Counted from the first letter of the stretch, positions 34,064 to 42,742 are shown. The stretch is DNA of 64,000 nt from Microbulbifer halophilus (GCF_026183675.1 NZ_JAPIVK010000005.1:62001-126000), one strand, 5' to 3'. Numbers and translations: made by a program. Notes: generated by a model not told the origin, from the sequence alone.

Positions 34064-34705
34064 TTATTTTTTGTTCTGCTGTTGCCTGTGGGCGCTTATT
34101 TGGTTTTTGAAGGTCTTGTAGGATATTCCGCTAGGGTTGCCATCCCAGATAATTCTGCTTTTATCTGTTGTTTTCCCGGTGGTTTCTGACGGGTTTAGTC
34201 TGTTCTCGTCAAGCCACGCGTAAAGCAAAGGCCATAATTCTGCTGTAGGTAGTGATCCCCAGTCGTCTTGCCGTTGTGCAAGTTCCTTTATTTTTTTATT
34301 CAATTCGCCACGATTCCCCCAGCGAGCTTGTGCTCCCTTATCTCCTTTGTCACTTTGCAAAGCTGAGTAGCTGGCTTCTCTGTGTAATCGGATATTCGTA
34401 CGCACAGTCTCGCAATTCGTGTCCAATAACATTATTGCCACAGTTAACCCATCGGCGTCACCGTTTGCTAGGCAATGTTTGGCATGACGCAACTGAGTTC
34501 GGAACAGCATTTCGAATTCTTCGCGGAGATTAGGTGGGAGTCGCGTAATGTCGTTAGGAATTTGAACTTCGGCTTTGCGCAACCATGCTTCTGGGTTTTG
34601 TGGCCATTTTCGCTCTCTCCAGTAGCGTTTTGCTCGGAGCTGAATTTCTTCTATATATTCATCCTCAGCCTTGAACTCTGCCATTAAAGTTTCAATTTCT
34701 TTCAT
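34064..34705 (-). CDS. AT-rich cargo gene of unknown function
   Basis: 213 residues from ATG 34705 (a longer start at 34741 overlaps the integrase stop). Base composition is clearly poorer in GC than all neighbours, suggesting separate origin. The protein is cytoplasmic, helical and charged: MKEIETLMAEFKAEDEYIEEI, RAKRYWRERKWPQNPEAWLRKA, then GDADGLTVAIMLLDTNCETVRTN, and a C-terminal WPLLYAWLDENRLNPSE and SYKTFKNQISAHR. No family recognised. It stands between integrase and AlpA, a common place for accessory or defence cargo. Confidence 0.65.
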   Translation of the reverse strand: MKEIETLMAEFKAEDEYIEEIQLRAKRYWRERKWPQNPEAWLRKAEVQIPNDITRLPPNLREEFEMLFRTQLRHAKHCLANGDADGLTVAIMLLDTNCETVRTNIRLHREASYSALQSDKGDKGAQARWGNRGELNKKIKELAQRQDDWGSLPTAELWPLLYAWLDENRLNPSETTGKTTDKSRIIWDGNPSGISYKTFKNQISAHRQQQNKK

Positions 34706-34715
34706 GTTTCTTGCT

Positions 34716-35945
34716 TTATTTCGTACCAAAATGAACGGCAACCACGTTGCCCGATCTCGCGTGCTCGCGTAGGTCGTCTAGGTAATCAGCCCACTTCTGC
34801 ATCATGGCCGCCCGCTGAGGCAGGTGCTTGGTGCGGTTGTAGGCGCGGCCCAGGGCATCTTTCACCCCGTGGGCTAACTGGTGCTCGATGTAATCCACCC
34901 GGCAGCCCAGCACTTCATCCAGCAGCGTGCGGGCCATTGCCCGGAAACCGTGGGCGGTCATGGTGTCGTTGTCGTATCCCAGGGAGCGCAGGGCGGTCCT
35001 GACGCCGTTGTCGGACAGGGGGCGGCTCTGGCCCCGGGCGGAAGGGAAAACGTACTTGCCGCGGCCGGTGAGGGGCTCGAGTTCCCGCAGCAGGGCCAGG
35101 GCCTGCTCTGCCAGCGGAATGATGTGTGGCTCGCCCATCTTCATCTTCTCGGCCGGCAGCTCTATCTGGCTGGCCTCCCAGTTGATTTCCGACCACTCCA
35201 ACTTGCGCAGCTCCCCAGGGCGGCAGAAGAGCAGCGGGGACAGCTTGAGGGCGGTTCTCACGGTCGGGGTGCCCTGGTACTCGTCGATTGCCACCATGAG
35301 CTTGCCTACCTCCGCCGGATCCGTGATCGCGGCCAGATGCCGCTTTCTCGTGGGCTTCATCGCGCCGGTGAGGTCGGTGGTGGGGTCGCGGTCGGCCTTG
35401 CCGGTGGCCACGGCGAAGCGGAAGACCTGGCCGGCTACCCGCTTTACCCGGTGGGCGGTTTCGAGGGCGCCGCGGCTCTCGATCCGGCGCAGGCAGCGCA
35501 GCACCTCCGGCGCGGTAATTTCGGCGATAGGGCGCTTGCCCAGGTAGGGCAGCAGGTCGCTATCCAGAGCGCGCTGGGCGCGGTCCCTGGAGGACTTGGA
35601 CAGATGGGCCATCTTGGCTGCGAACCACTCCTGGCTGACCGCGGAGAAGCTATTGCGATTGGCCTCGAGGGCGGATTCCTTGCGGGCGCGCTTCACGTCC
35701 CGGGGATCTATGCCGGCGGCCACATGCTGGCGTGCCTCGTCCCGAAGCGCTCGAGCGCGTTTCAGGGGTACATCAGGGTAGAGCCCCAGGGCCATCTCCG
35801 GCCGTTTGCCGTGGAGCCTGAAGCGGAACACCCAGCGCTTGGCGCCGCTGGGGGTCACTTCAATGGCCAGGCCCTTCTCGTCGACCTCGAGGTACTTCTT
35901 CCCGCGGGGCTTGAGTGCGCGGATCTTGGTATCTGACAGCGGCAT
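34716..35945 (-). CDS. Tyrosine integrase (P4/IntS-like) targeting ssrA
   Basis: 409 residues from ATG 35945, preceded by AGGAAGG. N-terminal DUF4102 arm-binding domain (LSDTKIRALKPRGKKYLEVDEKGLAIEVTPSGAKRWVFRFRLHGKRPEMALGLYPDV), SAM-like core-binding domain, then the catalytic domain: Arg in LLFCRPGELRKLEWSEI, HGFRAMARTLL (His and second Arg), HQLAHGV and Tyr in LGRAYNRTKHLPQR. It sits 190 bp from ssrA with the att core at the tmRNA 3' end, so it is almost surely the enzyme that inserted the element. Intact. Confidence 0.95.
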   Translation of the reverse strand: MPLSDTKIRALKPRGKKYLEVDEKGLAIEVTPSGAKRWVFRFRLHGKRPEMALGLYPDVPLKRARALRDEARQHVAAGIDPRDVKRARKESALEANRNSFSAVSQEWFAAKMAHLSKSSRDRAQRALDSDLLPYLGKRPIAEITAPEVLRCLRRIESRGALETAHRVKRVAGQVFRFAVATGKADRDPTTDLTGAMKPTRKRHLAAITDPAEVGKLMVAIDEYQGTPTVRTALKLSPLLFCRPGELRKLEWSEINWEASQIELPAEKMKMGEPHIIPLAEQALALLRELEPLTGRGKYVFPSARGQSRPLSDNGVRTALRSLGYDNDTMTAHGFRAMARTLLDEVLGCRVDYIEHQLAHGVKDALGRAYNRTKHLPQRAAMMQKWADYLDDLREHARSGNVVAVHFGTK

Positions 35946-36056
35946 GGCTGAGCCTTCCTCGCTGGATTTGGACGGGGTGGACGGTGCCGGCAGGCCCAAC
36001 CCGTCCACAAACCCGGCCAGTTGCGGTTAGATTTGGACGGGTTGAGTTAGATTAAC

Positions 36057-36156
36057 TGGGATGGGTCAGATAAGCAAAAGCCCCGAAAACACTGGGCTTT
36101 CGAGGCTTCTGTGGTCCGTCTGAGACGGTGAGTTGGTGGAGATGGCGGGAGTCGAA
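36057..36156. other. Right attachment region of the element
   Basis: Contains the 18-bp core at 36139-36156 within ssrA and, outside the gene, the terminator copy shared with 25593-25660. Between them lie 17 bases (about 36122-36138, including the CCA end) that are missing from the left copy. Confidence 0.85.
36073..36109 (-). terminator. Intrinsic terminator of ssrA
   Basis: On the minus strand AGCCTCGAAA, loop, TTTCGGGGCT is followed by TTTTGC, 25 bases after the tmRNA end. A second copy is at 25611-25647. Confidence 0.8.
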
Positions 36157-36523
36157 CCCGCGTCCGTCAGCACTCTGCCAGAGGCTCTACATGCTTAGTT
36201 CCGTCAATTGATTTAGCCGCTTACAGCCCGACGGGCAGGACGTAATTGGCGAGCCTGTTTAGGTTTTAGCCGATCCCCGACAGGCGCGGTTCACAGCGAT
36301 CCAGTTCTGTTTGACAGTCTGCAGCGCGGTACTGGCACCTTACTGAAGACCGCTAAGGGACGAACCCTTAGTTAGTGCTTCACAGGCTGCTTACGCAGCG
36401 AGTTGGGCACCGTAGTTGTCGTCGTTGGCAACTAATAGATTGCAGCTTTGGATTTACGTGATTGGCTGCCATCACGGCATGCACCCATGGTTTCGTCACC
36501 GGCGTCGAATCCAAGTCATCCCC
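36134..36523 (-). ncRNA. ssrA: Transfer-messenger RNA
   Basis: About 390 nt. The 5' end GGGGATGACTTGGATTCGACG pairs its first seven bases with CATCTCC before the encoded CCA at the 3' end (one G-U pair), and the T-arm GGGTTCGACTCCC is intact. The mRNA-like part encodes the tag ANDDNYGAQLAA followed by TAA (complement of about 36392-36430), preceded by the usual resume codon. It rescues stalled ribosomes together with SmpB, encoded 1.6 kb away. The 3' 18 bases are the attachment core of the integrated element, yet the gene remains complete. Confidence 0.95.
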
Positions 36524-36550
36524 GGTAGGAAACGCATTTGCGTGGAGCGG

Positions 36551-36577
36551 AGTATAACAAAATTCCCTGGGAGGCAA
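36551..36577 (-). promoter_or_regulatory. ssrA promoter
   Basis: Minus strand: TTGCCT (36577-36572), 15-base spacer, TATACT (36556-36551). The start would lie about 15-20 bases before the mature 5' end, leaving a short leader for RNase P to remove. Confidence 0.6.
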
Positions 36578-36632
36578 TAGGCGTCGCGGGAGTATTTGTG
36601 GTTGTCGGGTCAGTGGAGGGCCTGTGGGCTGT

Positions 36633-36665
36633 GCGGAGCTGGCGGCGGGCGCTCCCGAGCTCCGC
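36633..36665. repeat. REP-like repeat, GCGGAGC family (variant copy)
   Basis: GCGGAGCT (36633-36640) pairs with AGCTCCGC (36658-36665) around a GC-rich loop, between the ssrA promoter and the stop of the NSS transporter gene. It could also act as terminator for the latter. Confidence 0.55.
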
Positions 36666-36686
36666 GGTCCCGGAATGGCCCGGGGG

Positions 36687-38045
36687 TCACATGACCGACT
36701 GGGCGAAAGCGGTCAGGATAAGCAGCGGACAGACGATACGCACATACCAGGGCCAGATCTTCCAGAACAGGGTCTGCTCGATATCTTCGTGGCCCTTTTT
36801 CAGTTCCGCCAGCAGCTGGTCGCGGCGCCAGATCCAGCCGGCGAAGATGCACAGGGCGACGCCCAGCAATGGCTGGCCGAATTTGGTGGCGATGGTGACT
36901 ATCAGGAGGAACAGAGCTTTGAAATTGAAGATGATCAGGCTGCTGATGGCAAAGATGACCAGGCCGACCAGTGGAGTTGCCAGGCGGCGCGGTATTTTCA
37001 GGTTCTCGATGGTGAAGGCCACCGGTACCTCCAGCATGGAGATGGAGGAGGTGAGGGAGGCGATCACCATCAGGGCGAAGAAGGCGATGGCCACGAACAG
37101 GCCGGCGGTGCCCATGGTGTCGAACAGGGCGGGCAGCACTTGCAAAACCAGTTGATCTTCCGCGATCAGGTTGCCGGCCTTGTCAAAGATTTCCGTACCG
37201 GCTTCCCTGGCTACGTACATGGCAGGCAGTATCAGCAGGCCGGCGGTGAAGGCGATGCCCACGTCGATCAGGGTTACCAGTACGCCCAGGCGTGGCAGGC
37301 TTTCCTGCCGGCTGAGATAGGAGCCGTAGATCAGCATGGTGCCGACCCCCAGGGACAGCGAGAAAAACGCCTGGCCCATGGCATCAATCAACAGCTCCGG
37401 CAACAGTTCCGGCGATAGCTGGTTGAGGTCAGGGATCAGATAGACCTTGAGCCCCTCCATGGCGCCTTCCTGGGTCAGCACATAGACGATCAACAGCAGC
37501 AACAACACCATCAGCGATGGCATCAGCAGGGTGGACCAGCGCTCGATCCCCTTCTCCACGCCGCTGGCGATGATCAGCATGGTCAGGGCGCTGAAGAGGG
37601 CGGTGAAGGTCAGGTTGCGGGCGGTGCTGTTGGCGCTGAGCCACTCTGCGGTGCCCTCGACGCCGGCGAGGCTGAAGAAGGGCTCCGCCAGGTGCGCCAC
37701 CATCCAGCCGGCGACGATGGCGTAGAAACTGAGGATCAGCGAGGCCACCAGGATGCCGCCGAAGCCTGTCAGGCCGCCGAGAAAGCGGTTGATCGGCCCG
37801 GTGGCGATGCCGCGCAGTGCCTGCACCATATTGCGCCGCGCGTGGCGGCCGATGGTGAGTTCCGCCATCAGTACCGGATACGCGAGCAGGAAGGCCATGA
37901 TCAGATAGACCAGTACAAAGGCGGCGCCGCCGTTGGCGGCCACATTGGTGGGGAAGCCCCAGATATTGCCCAGGCCCACGGCGGAGCCGGCCGCGGCCAT
38001 CAGGAAACCGATATTGGAGCTGAACTGTCCTCGCGGTGCACTCAT
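36687..38045 (-). CDS. Sodium-dependent transporter, NSS/SLC6 family
   Basis: 452 residues, about 11-12 transmembrane helices. The NSS signature is clear: [41 protein letters not shown] in helix 1-2 (Na+ and substrate site), [23 protein letters not shown] in helix 6-7 and SLTSSISMLEVPVAF in helix 8. Such bacterial members import amino acids or related solutes with Na+, as expected in a marine species. Substrate unknown. It is 62 bp downstream of smpB on the same strand and a paralogue of the transporter on the other side of smpB. Confidence 0.9.
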   Translation of the reverse strand: MSAPRGQFSSNIGFLMAAAGSAVGLGNIWGFPTNVAANGGAAFVLVYLIMAFLLAYPVLMAELTIGRHARRNMVQALRGIATGPINRFLGGLTGFGGILVASLILSFYAIVAGWMVAHLAEPFFSLAGVEGTAEWLSANSTARNLTFTALFSALTMLIIASGVEKGIERWSTLLMPSLMVLLLLLIVYVLTQEGAMEGLKVYLIPDLNQLSPELLPELLIDAMGQAFFSLSLGVGTMLIYGSYLSRQESLPRLGVLVTLIDVGIAFTAGLLILPAMYVAREAGTEIFDKAGNLIAEDQLVLQVLPALFDTMGTAGLFVAIAFFALMVIASLTSSISMLEVPVAFTIENLKIPRRLATPLVGLVIFAISSLIIFNFKALFLLIVTIATKFGQPLLGVALCIFAGWIWRRDQLLAELKKGHEDIEQTLFWKIWPWYVRIVCPLLILTAFAQSVM

Positions 38046-38106
38046 TGTGATTCTCTTCGTTATTCTTATCTGTGCTTACGCCGAGCGTACTCTGTAGGAG
38101 CCCGGG

Positions 38107-38586
38107 TCAGCGGTACTCGTTGCGCATCAGACGCTGTTTCTCGCGGTTCCAGTCGCGCCGCTTTTCCGTCTCGCGCTTGTCGTGCTTGGCCTTGCCCTTG
38201 GCCAGCGCGATCTCGCACTTGATCAGGTGCTTTTTCCAGTAGATTGCGGTGGCCACCACTGTGTGGCCCTTCTGCTCGACAGAGGCGATCAGCTTGGCCA
38301 GTTCGCGCTTTTTGAGCAGCAGGCGCCGCGTGCGGTCGGGCTCGGTGACGAAATGGGTCGAGGCACTGGGCAGCGGCTGGATGCGCGAACCCAGAAGGAA
38401 GGCCTCGCCGCGCTTGAAAATCACGTAGCTGTCAGTGAGCTGCGCCTTGCCCTCGCGGCAGCTCTTGACTTCCCAGCCCTGCAACTCCAGGCCCGCCTCG
38501 AACCTCTCCTCGATGAAGTAATCGTGGCGGGCCCTCTTGTTCAGCGCGATGGTGCGGGAGGATTGTGCCTTTTTCTTTTTGGCCAT
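38107..38586 (-). CDS. smpB: SsrA-binding protein
   Basis: 159 residues of standard SmpB length and sequence: [62 protein letters not shown], and the basic C-terminal tail [25 protein letters not shown] that enters the ribosomal mRNA channel. It binds tmRNA (ssrA lies 1.6 kb downstream) for trans-translation. It is flanked closely by two NSS transporter genes on the same strand; ratA and rnfH beyond them are the usual gammaproteobacterial neighbours. Confidence 0.95.
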   Translation of the reverse strand: MAKKKKAQSSRTIALNKRARHDYFIEERFEAGLELQGWEVKSCREGKAQLTDSYVIFKRGEAFLLGSRIQPLPSASTHFVTEPDRTRRLLLKKRELAKLIASVEQKGHTVVATAIYWKKHLIKCEIALAKGKAKHDKRETEKRRDWNREKQRLMRNEYR

Positions 38587-38606
38587 GGATACTACTGGTG
38601 CCCGAT

Positions 38607-40025
38607 TTAGAAGAAACTGTACCCGAAGTACTTGTCTGCCACCGTAATGATGAAGACCAGCAACAGGATCAGGGGGATAAAGGTCCCCAGGGAGAAGTTT
38701 ACGTACCTCTGGAAGAGGGAGCCGGCAAAACCGCTGTCACCCTGCTGCAGCTCCTTGTCGAAGTTGGCCCGTTTCCATTTGTAGATCACGAACAGGCAGA
38801 CCAGCAGGCCGTTCAGCGGCAGGATCGTAGAATAAAAGATCAGCTCTACCAGAGCAAAGAAAGAAGTGTCTTTGCCGGCCACCTGGACGAAGCTGGTCAG
38901 CCAGTCTGCCATACCGAAGGACATGGCGCAGCCGATGGCCAGCACGAGCTGGATTGCCGCCACTGTGTAAATGGACTTCTTGCGCCCCATGCCACCTTCG
39001 TCGCGCAGGGTGGCCAGCGGCACCTCGATGATGGACACCAGCGACGTGATTGCGGCCACCAGCACCAGGAAGAAGAAGGCCGAGGCGAAGGCGCTCGCGC
39101 CGAAATAGCCGATACTCTCCTGCAGGGCGAAGAAGATCTTGGGCAGAAACAGGAAGATCATGCCGGCGGAGGAGTCGCTGAGGGTGGTGGTATCTATCTG
39201 CGGATTGAAGTGGAAGATACTGGGTAGTATCAGCAGCCCGGCCGTGAAGGCAACCAGGGTGTCGGTAATGGCCACCGCCCGAGCCGAACCGGGGATCGAA
39301 TCCTGCTTTTTCATGTAGGAGCCGTAGGTGATCATGATGCCCATGCCCAGCGACAGGGAGAAAAACGCCTGCGCCATGGCGTTGTTCACGACCCTCGCAT
39401 CCAGCTGGGAGAAGTCCGGTATCAGGTAGTACTTGATGCCGACTATCGCGTTTTCGCGGGTGAGCACGAAGATCACCAGTCCCAGCAGCATCACGAACAG
39501 TGTCGGCATCAGGGTTTTCGCCGCGCGCTCGATGCCGTCCTTGACGCCCAGCGCCAGGATGCCGTTGATCCCCAGCATCACGATCACCAGGTAGAGAAAC
39601 ACGATCGGCGAATTGATGAACTGCTTGAAATGGGCCTGTGTGGCGAGCTGGTCCAGGTTGCCCCGCAGGGTTTCCACCAGGTAGCCGAGAATCCACACGG
39701 TCACCACCAGGTAGAAGACCGCAATCATGAAAGGGGTGATCAGGGCCAGCCAGCCGGGAATGCGCCACGGCCCGGAGCCGCCGGAGAGCTGGCGGTAGGC
39801 GCCCACCGGGTCCTTGTCGGACCTGCGGCCCAGGGACAGCTCGGCCATCATCACCGGCAGGCAGATAAAGAACACGAACAGCGCGTAAACCAGCAGGAAG
39901 GCGCCCCCGCCGCTCTTGGTGGCGGCTACCGGAAACGCCACCAGGTTGCCGATACCCACGGCGGAACCCGCCGCGGCCAGGACAAATCCGAGTCGCGATC
40001 CAAAGTGTTCTCTCGCTGCGGCCAT
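38607..40025 (-). CDS. Sodium-dependent transporter, NSS/SLC6 family, second copy
   Basis: 472 residues with the NSS pattern: [66 protein letters not shown] and [16 protein letters not shown]. Eleven or twelve helices. It ends 20 bp before smpB, so both may share a transcript. It is clearly related to the transporter downstream of smpB but diverged (N-terminal motif [10 protein letters not shown] against VGLGN-IWGFP), so the two probably carry different solutes. Confidence 0.9.
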   Translation of the reverse strand: MAAAREHFGSRLGFVLAAAGSAVGIGNLVAFPVAATKSGGGAFLLVYALFVFFICLPVMMAELSLGRRSDKDPVGAYRQLSGGSGPWRIPGWLALITPFMIAVFYLVVTVWILGYLVETLRGNLDQLATQAHFKQFINSPIVFLYLVIVMLGINGILALGVKDGIERAAKTLMPTLFVMLLGLVIFVLTRENAIVGIKYYLIPDFSQLDARVVNNAMAQAFFSLSLGMGIMITYGSYMKKQDSIPGSARAVAITDTLVAFTAGLLILPSIFHFNPQIDTTTLSDSSAGMIFLFLPKIFFALQESIGYFGASAFASAFFFLVLVAAITSLVSIIEVPLATLRDEGGMGRKKSIYTVAAIQLVLAIGCAMSFGMADWLTSFVQVAGKDTSFFALVELIFYSTILPLNGLLVCLFVIYKWKRANFDKELQQGDSGFAGSLFQRYVNFSLGTFIPLILLLVFIITVADKYFGYSFF

Positions 40026-40212
40026 AGTCTTCTCGCTCGCCTGTTATTCTTGTCTTTCGGATTGGTTGTGCCCGGCCGCCGCCGTGACCGGCCGGGTAAA
40101 AAGTGCGATTGTTGCAGGAATTGCCTTGCTTGAGTAGCGCCGGCTGTCAAAATTGCCGGCTCGCCGCCGATCGCAGGCAAAATGGCTCGAAGTATTGGAA
40201 TAGACAGCAGTA

Positions 40213-40665
40213 ATGACTGAAATAGAGCGCAGCGCGCTGGTGATGTTCAGTGCGGAACAGATGTTCGACCTGGTCAATGATGTGGCCAGCTACCCGCAGT
40301 TCCTGCCCGGTTGCCGCAGCGCCGAGGTTCTGTTCAGGGACGAACACATCCTCGAGGCGCGCCTGGAGCTGGCGCGGGCGGGGATTCACCAGACATTTGT
40401 GACCCGCAACGAACTGGAGCGACCGTTGCGCATGACGCTGACACTGGTTGAAGGGCCCTTTTCGGATTTTACCGGCCATTGGCATTTCACACCGCTGGCG
40501 GTGGATGCCTGCAAGGTGCGCTTTTCGCTGTCTTTCAGCCTGAAAAACCGGCTGGTTGCCGCCGCTGCGGGCAAGCTGTTCAGCGAGCTGGCCAATCAGA
40601 TGGTGGGGGTCATGAGTGCCAGGGCAGAGCAGGTTTACGGAGACAAGAGCGGGGAATCGCCATGA
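40213..40665 (+). CDS. ratA: RatA family START-like protein
   Basis: 150 residues with the ratA/COQ10 pattern: IERSALVMFSAEQMFDLVNDVASYPQFLPGCRSAEVL, then VEGPFSDFTGHWHFTPL and SLSFSLKNRLVAAAAGKLFSELANQMVGVM. The START-like fold binds a hydrophobic ligand; relatives support ubiquinone function or bind the 50S subunit. Its stop overlaps rnfH (ATGA). It diverges from the NSS transporter-smpB unit, the usual ratA/smpB arrangement. Confidence 0.9.
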   Translation: MTEIERSALVMFSAEQMFDLVNDVASYPQFLPGCRSAEVLFRDEHILEARLELARAGIHQTFVTRNELERPLRMTLTLVEGPFSDFTGHWHFTPLAVDACKVRFSLSFSLKNRLVAAAAGKLFSELANQMVGVMSARAEQVYGDKSGESP

Positions 40666-40997
40666 CGGAGAACAGGACGATTGCGGTGGAAGTGGTTTAC
40701 GCACTGCCCCACGAGCAGCGGCTGATGCGCCTGCTGGTCGCGCCCGGCACTACGGCACAGGAGGCGCTGGTGCGCTCCGGCATCCCGGAGGAGTACCCGG
40801 AGGTGGATCCGGCCACGGCAAAGCTGGGGATCTTCGGCCAGGCCCTGGGCACCAAGGGGTTGGCACCTGCGGACCAGTACGAATTGCAGCCGGGGGATCG
40901 GGTCGAGGTGTACCGCCCGCTGATCGCCGATCCCAAAGAGGCGCGCAGGCAGCGCGCAGAGAAGGCGAAGCGGCAGGCGCAGAAACAACAGCAGTAG
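40662..40997 (+). CDS. rnfH: RnfH family ubiquitin-like protein
   Basis: 111 residues, start ATG at 40662 overlapping the ratA stop. Ubiquitin-like beta-grasp: TIAVEVVYALPHEQRLMRLLVAPGTTAQEALVRSG, LGIFGQ, GDRVEVYRPLIADPKEARRQRAEKAKR. It has the long basic C-terminal tail typical of the family. Function is poorly known; it is always paired with ratA. Confidence 0.9.
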   Translation: MTENRTIAVEVVYALPHEQRLMRLLVAPGTTAQEALVRSGIPEEYPEVDPATAKLGIFGQALGTKGLAPADQYELQPGDRVEVYRPLIADPKEARRQRAEKAKRQAQKQQQ

Positions 40998-41013
40998 GCG
41001 CGATCCAGGCCGG

Positions 41014-41361
41014 TTACTCCGGCCAGCCCGCCGGCTGCCAGTCGCCGCTGGTGGCGATCAGGATGTCGCCATTGAAGTAGACGCTGAAGCGCTTTTGGGT
41101 GACTTCGTTTTCCGGGTCGCGCACGCGGTTGATGTAATCCCAGCGGTTGGGATTGAAAGTGTCCTCGATCAGCGGGGTGCCCAGTACGAAGCGCACCTGG
41201 CGGCGGGTCATGCCCGGCTTGAGCTGGTCGACCATCTCCTGGGTGACGATATTGCCTTGCTGTACCTCGATGCGGTGTACACCGGGGAACTTGAAAAGGC
41301 TGCAGGCCCCGAGCAGGGCGCTCAGGCCGACGACGGCGAGGATTCTCAGGCTAGACGGCAT
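41014..41361 (-). CDS. bamE: Outer membrane assembly lipoprotein BamE
   Basis: 115 residues with a lipobox (LSALLGAC, Cys near residue 20) and the SmpA/OmlA fold: HRIEVQQGNIVTQEMVDQLKPGMTRRQVRFVLGTPLIEDTFNPNRWDYINRV. BamE is part of the BAM complex that inserts outer-membrane barrels, here including the two TonB receptors. It is divergent from fur, the classic pair in gammaproteobacteria. Confidence 0.95.
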   Translation of the reverse strand: MPSSLRILAVVGLSALLGACSLFKFPGVHRIEVQQGNIVTQEMVDQLKPGMTRRQVRFVLGTPLIEDTFNPNRWDYINRVRDPENEVTQKRFSVYFNGDILIATSGDWQPAGWPE

Positions 41362-41670
41362 TCATTGCTCCATTATGGTTTCTCGGTCAGCATTGGCGGC
41401 CGGGTTACAGAATAGGCGCTCGCCGGCGGCGAAAGTTCCACAGCCGGGCGCCATCGGCCGCCAATGCGACCGGAAAGTGCCCCGGGGTTCCGCTGACTCC
41501 GCTGGGCGTGGATAATACCCGAAGTATTGGCCCGCTGACAGGGACCCCTGCGGAGTCCGGGCACGGCCCTGTCGCGGGTCGTTGTCGAGTCGGCCGGCAG
41601 TCTGCGGGCTGCGCGAGCGAGCCTCTGAAAGTGAACAATCCACCGAAATCCTGTCGGGAACTATTTATTC
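41362..41670. other. Divergent promoter region of bamE and fur
   Basis: 309 bp with no supported gene. It must carry both promoters, but I see no strong Fur-box match or hairpin that can be placed with confidence. Confidence 0.5.
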
Positions 41671-42075
41671 ATGTCTACTGAGAATCAGGAACTGCGCAAA
41701 GCGGGCCTCAAAGTCACCCTGCCGCGGGTGAAGATCCTGCAGCTGCTGGAAAGCTCCAGCGAGCCGCATCTGAGCGCCGAAGATGTCTACAAGCTGCTGC
41801 TGGAGGCGGGCGAGGACGTCGGCCTTGCCACTGTCTACCGGGTGCTGACCCAGTTCGAGGGGGCGGGTCTGGTGATACGCCACAATTTCGACGGCGGTCA
41901 CTCGGTGTTCGAGCTGGACCGCGGCGAGCACCACGACCACATGGTCTGCACTGATACCGGCAAGGTGATCGAGTTCCACAACGAGGAAATCGAGCGCCTG
42001 CAGGAGCAGATCGCCGAAGAGCACGGCTACGAACTGACGGGCCACAGCCTGGTGCTCTACGTGAAGAAAAAGTGA
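41671..42075 (+). CDS. fur: Ferric uptake regulator
   Basis: 134 residues. Winged helix in the first 80 (LRKAGLKVTLPRVKILQLLESS, HLSAEDVYKLLLEAGEDVGLATVYRVLTQFE), then the metal-binding region GHSVFELDRGEHHDHMVCTDTGKVIEF. Only one Cys is present there and the C-terminus is YVKKK, so the structural CxxC zinc sites of E. coli Fur are missing, as in Pseudomonas Fur. It represses iron uptake; likely targets in this window are the sites at 8887, 23148 and 23341. Confidence 0.95.
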   Translation: MSTENQELRKAGLKVTLPRVKILQLLESSSEPHLSAEDVYKLLLEAGEDVGLATVYRVLTQFEGAGLVIRHNFDGGHSVFELDRGEHHDHMVCTDTGKVIEFHNEEIERLQEQIAEEHGYELTGHSLVLYVKKK

Positions 42076-42080
42076 TCCCG

Positions 42081-42118
42081 GGAGTGCGGAGCTCCAGCTC
42101 CGCTTGCAGGCCGCAGGC
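42081..42118. repeat. REP-like repeat, GCGGAGC family (copy 2)
   Basis: GGAG head, GCGGAGC (42086-42092), TCCA, GCTCCGC (42097-42103), then a GCAGGCC/GGCCTGC hairpin. Opposite orientation to 16751-16795. It fills the space between the fur stop and the convergent acyltransferase stop. Confidence 0.7.
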
Positions 42119-42148
42119 CTGCCGGACTGGGCTCCGGCGCGACCGGCA

Positions 42149-42742
42149 TCAGGCCGGTGGCGTATAGCGTTCGGGAAACTTGCCAACTTTGTCCGCGTAA
42201 AAGTCCCGAAAGCGCTCCAGTTCCGCCTTCAGGTTCTCCCCCATCTCCATGGCCATCCCCATTCCCACTTCCTTTCTGGGATAGTTGATAAAGCCGCACA
42301 CCACCGGTACCACCGCGCCGCGGGCGATGTAGTAGAAACCGGTTTTCCAGCGTTCCTTGCGGCCGCGGGTGCCCTCCGGCGGCACCGCCACGACCAGCTC
42401 GCTACTTGCGTTGAACTGGTCGACGGTGCCCTGCACCAGGTTGTTGGCCCTGCTGCGGTCCACGGCAATACCGCCGAACCAGCGCATTGCCCCGCCGAGC
42501 GGGAATGTGAACAGCTTGTCCTTGCCCATCCAGTGGGGTGTCAGCCGGAGCTTGAGTGCGGCGAGGATAAAGTAGTAGCCATCCCAGTTGCTGGTGTGGG
42601 GCGCGCCCAGCAGTACGTACTTTTTCAGTTTCAGCGCCTGCTGGTCGGCGACCACGCGCCAGCCGTGCAGTCTCAACAGCAGGCGGGCGCCCTGACGCAG
42701 GAGCGGGGTGAGAATGGGGGTGTTGAATATGGTTCTTCGCAT
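42149..42742 (-). CDS. PlsC-like 1-acylglycerol-3-phosphate acyltransferase family protein
   Basis: 197 residues from ATG 42742; the ribosome site is weak. The acyltransferase H-x4-D motif is HTSNWD (near residue 50), followed by GKDKLFTFPLGGAMRWFGGIAVDRS and the ExTR-like PPEGTRGRKERWKTGFYYIA, as in the small PlsC proteins that acylate lysophosphatidic acid or related lipids at the inner membrane. Slightly shorter than housekeeping PlsC (about 240), so it may act on another lipid. Convergent with fur. Confidence 0.85.
   Translation of the reverse strand: MRRTIFNTPILTPLLRQGARLLLRLHGWRVVADQQALKLKKYVLLGAPHTSNWDGYYFILAALKLRLTPHWMGKDKLFTFPLGGAMRWFGGIAVDRSRANNLVQGTVDQFNASSELVVAVPPEGTRGRKERWKTGFYYIARGAVVPVVCGFINYPRKEVGMGMAMEMGENLKAELERFRDFYADKVGKFPERYTPPA

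Noticed and set aside
41362-41643. 93-residue minus-strand frame between bamE and fur
   Set aside because: Pro/Arg/Ser-rich without a start signal; the region must hold divergent promoters.
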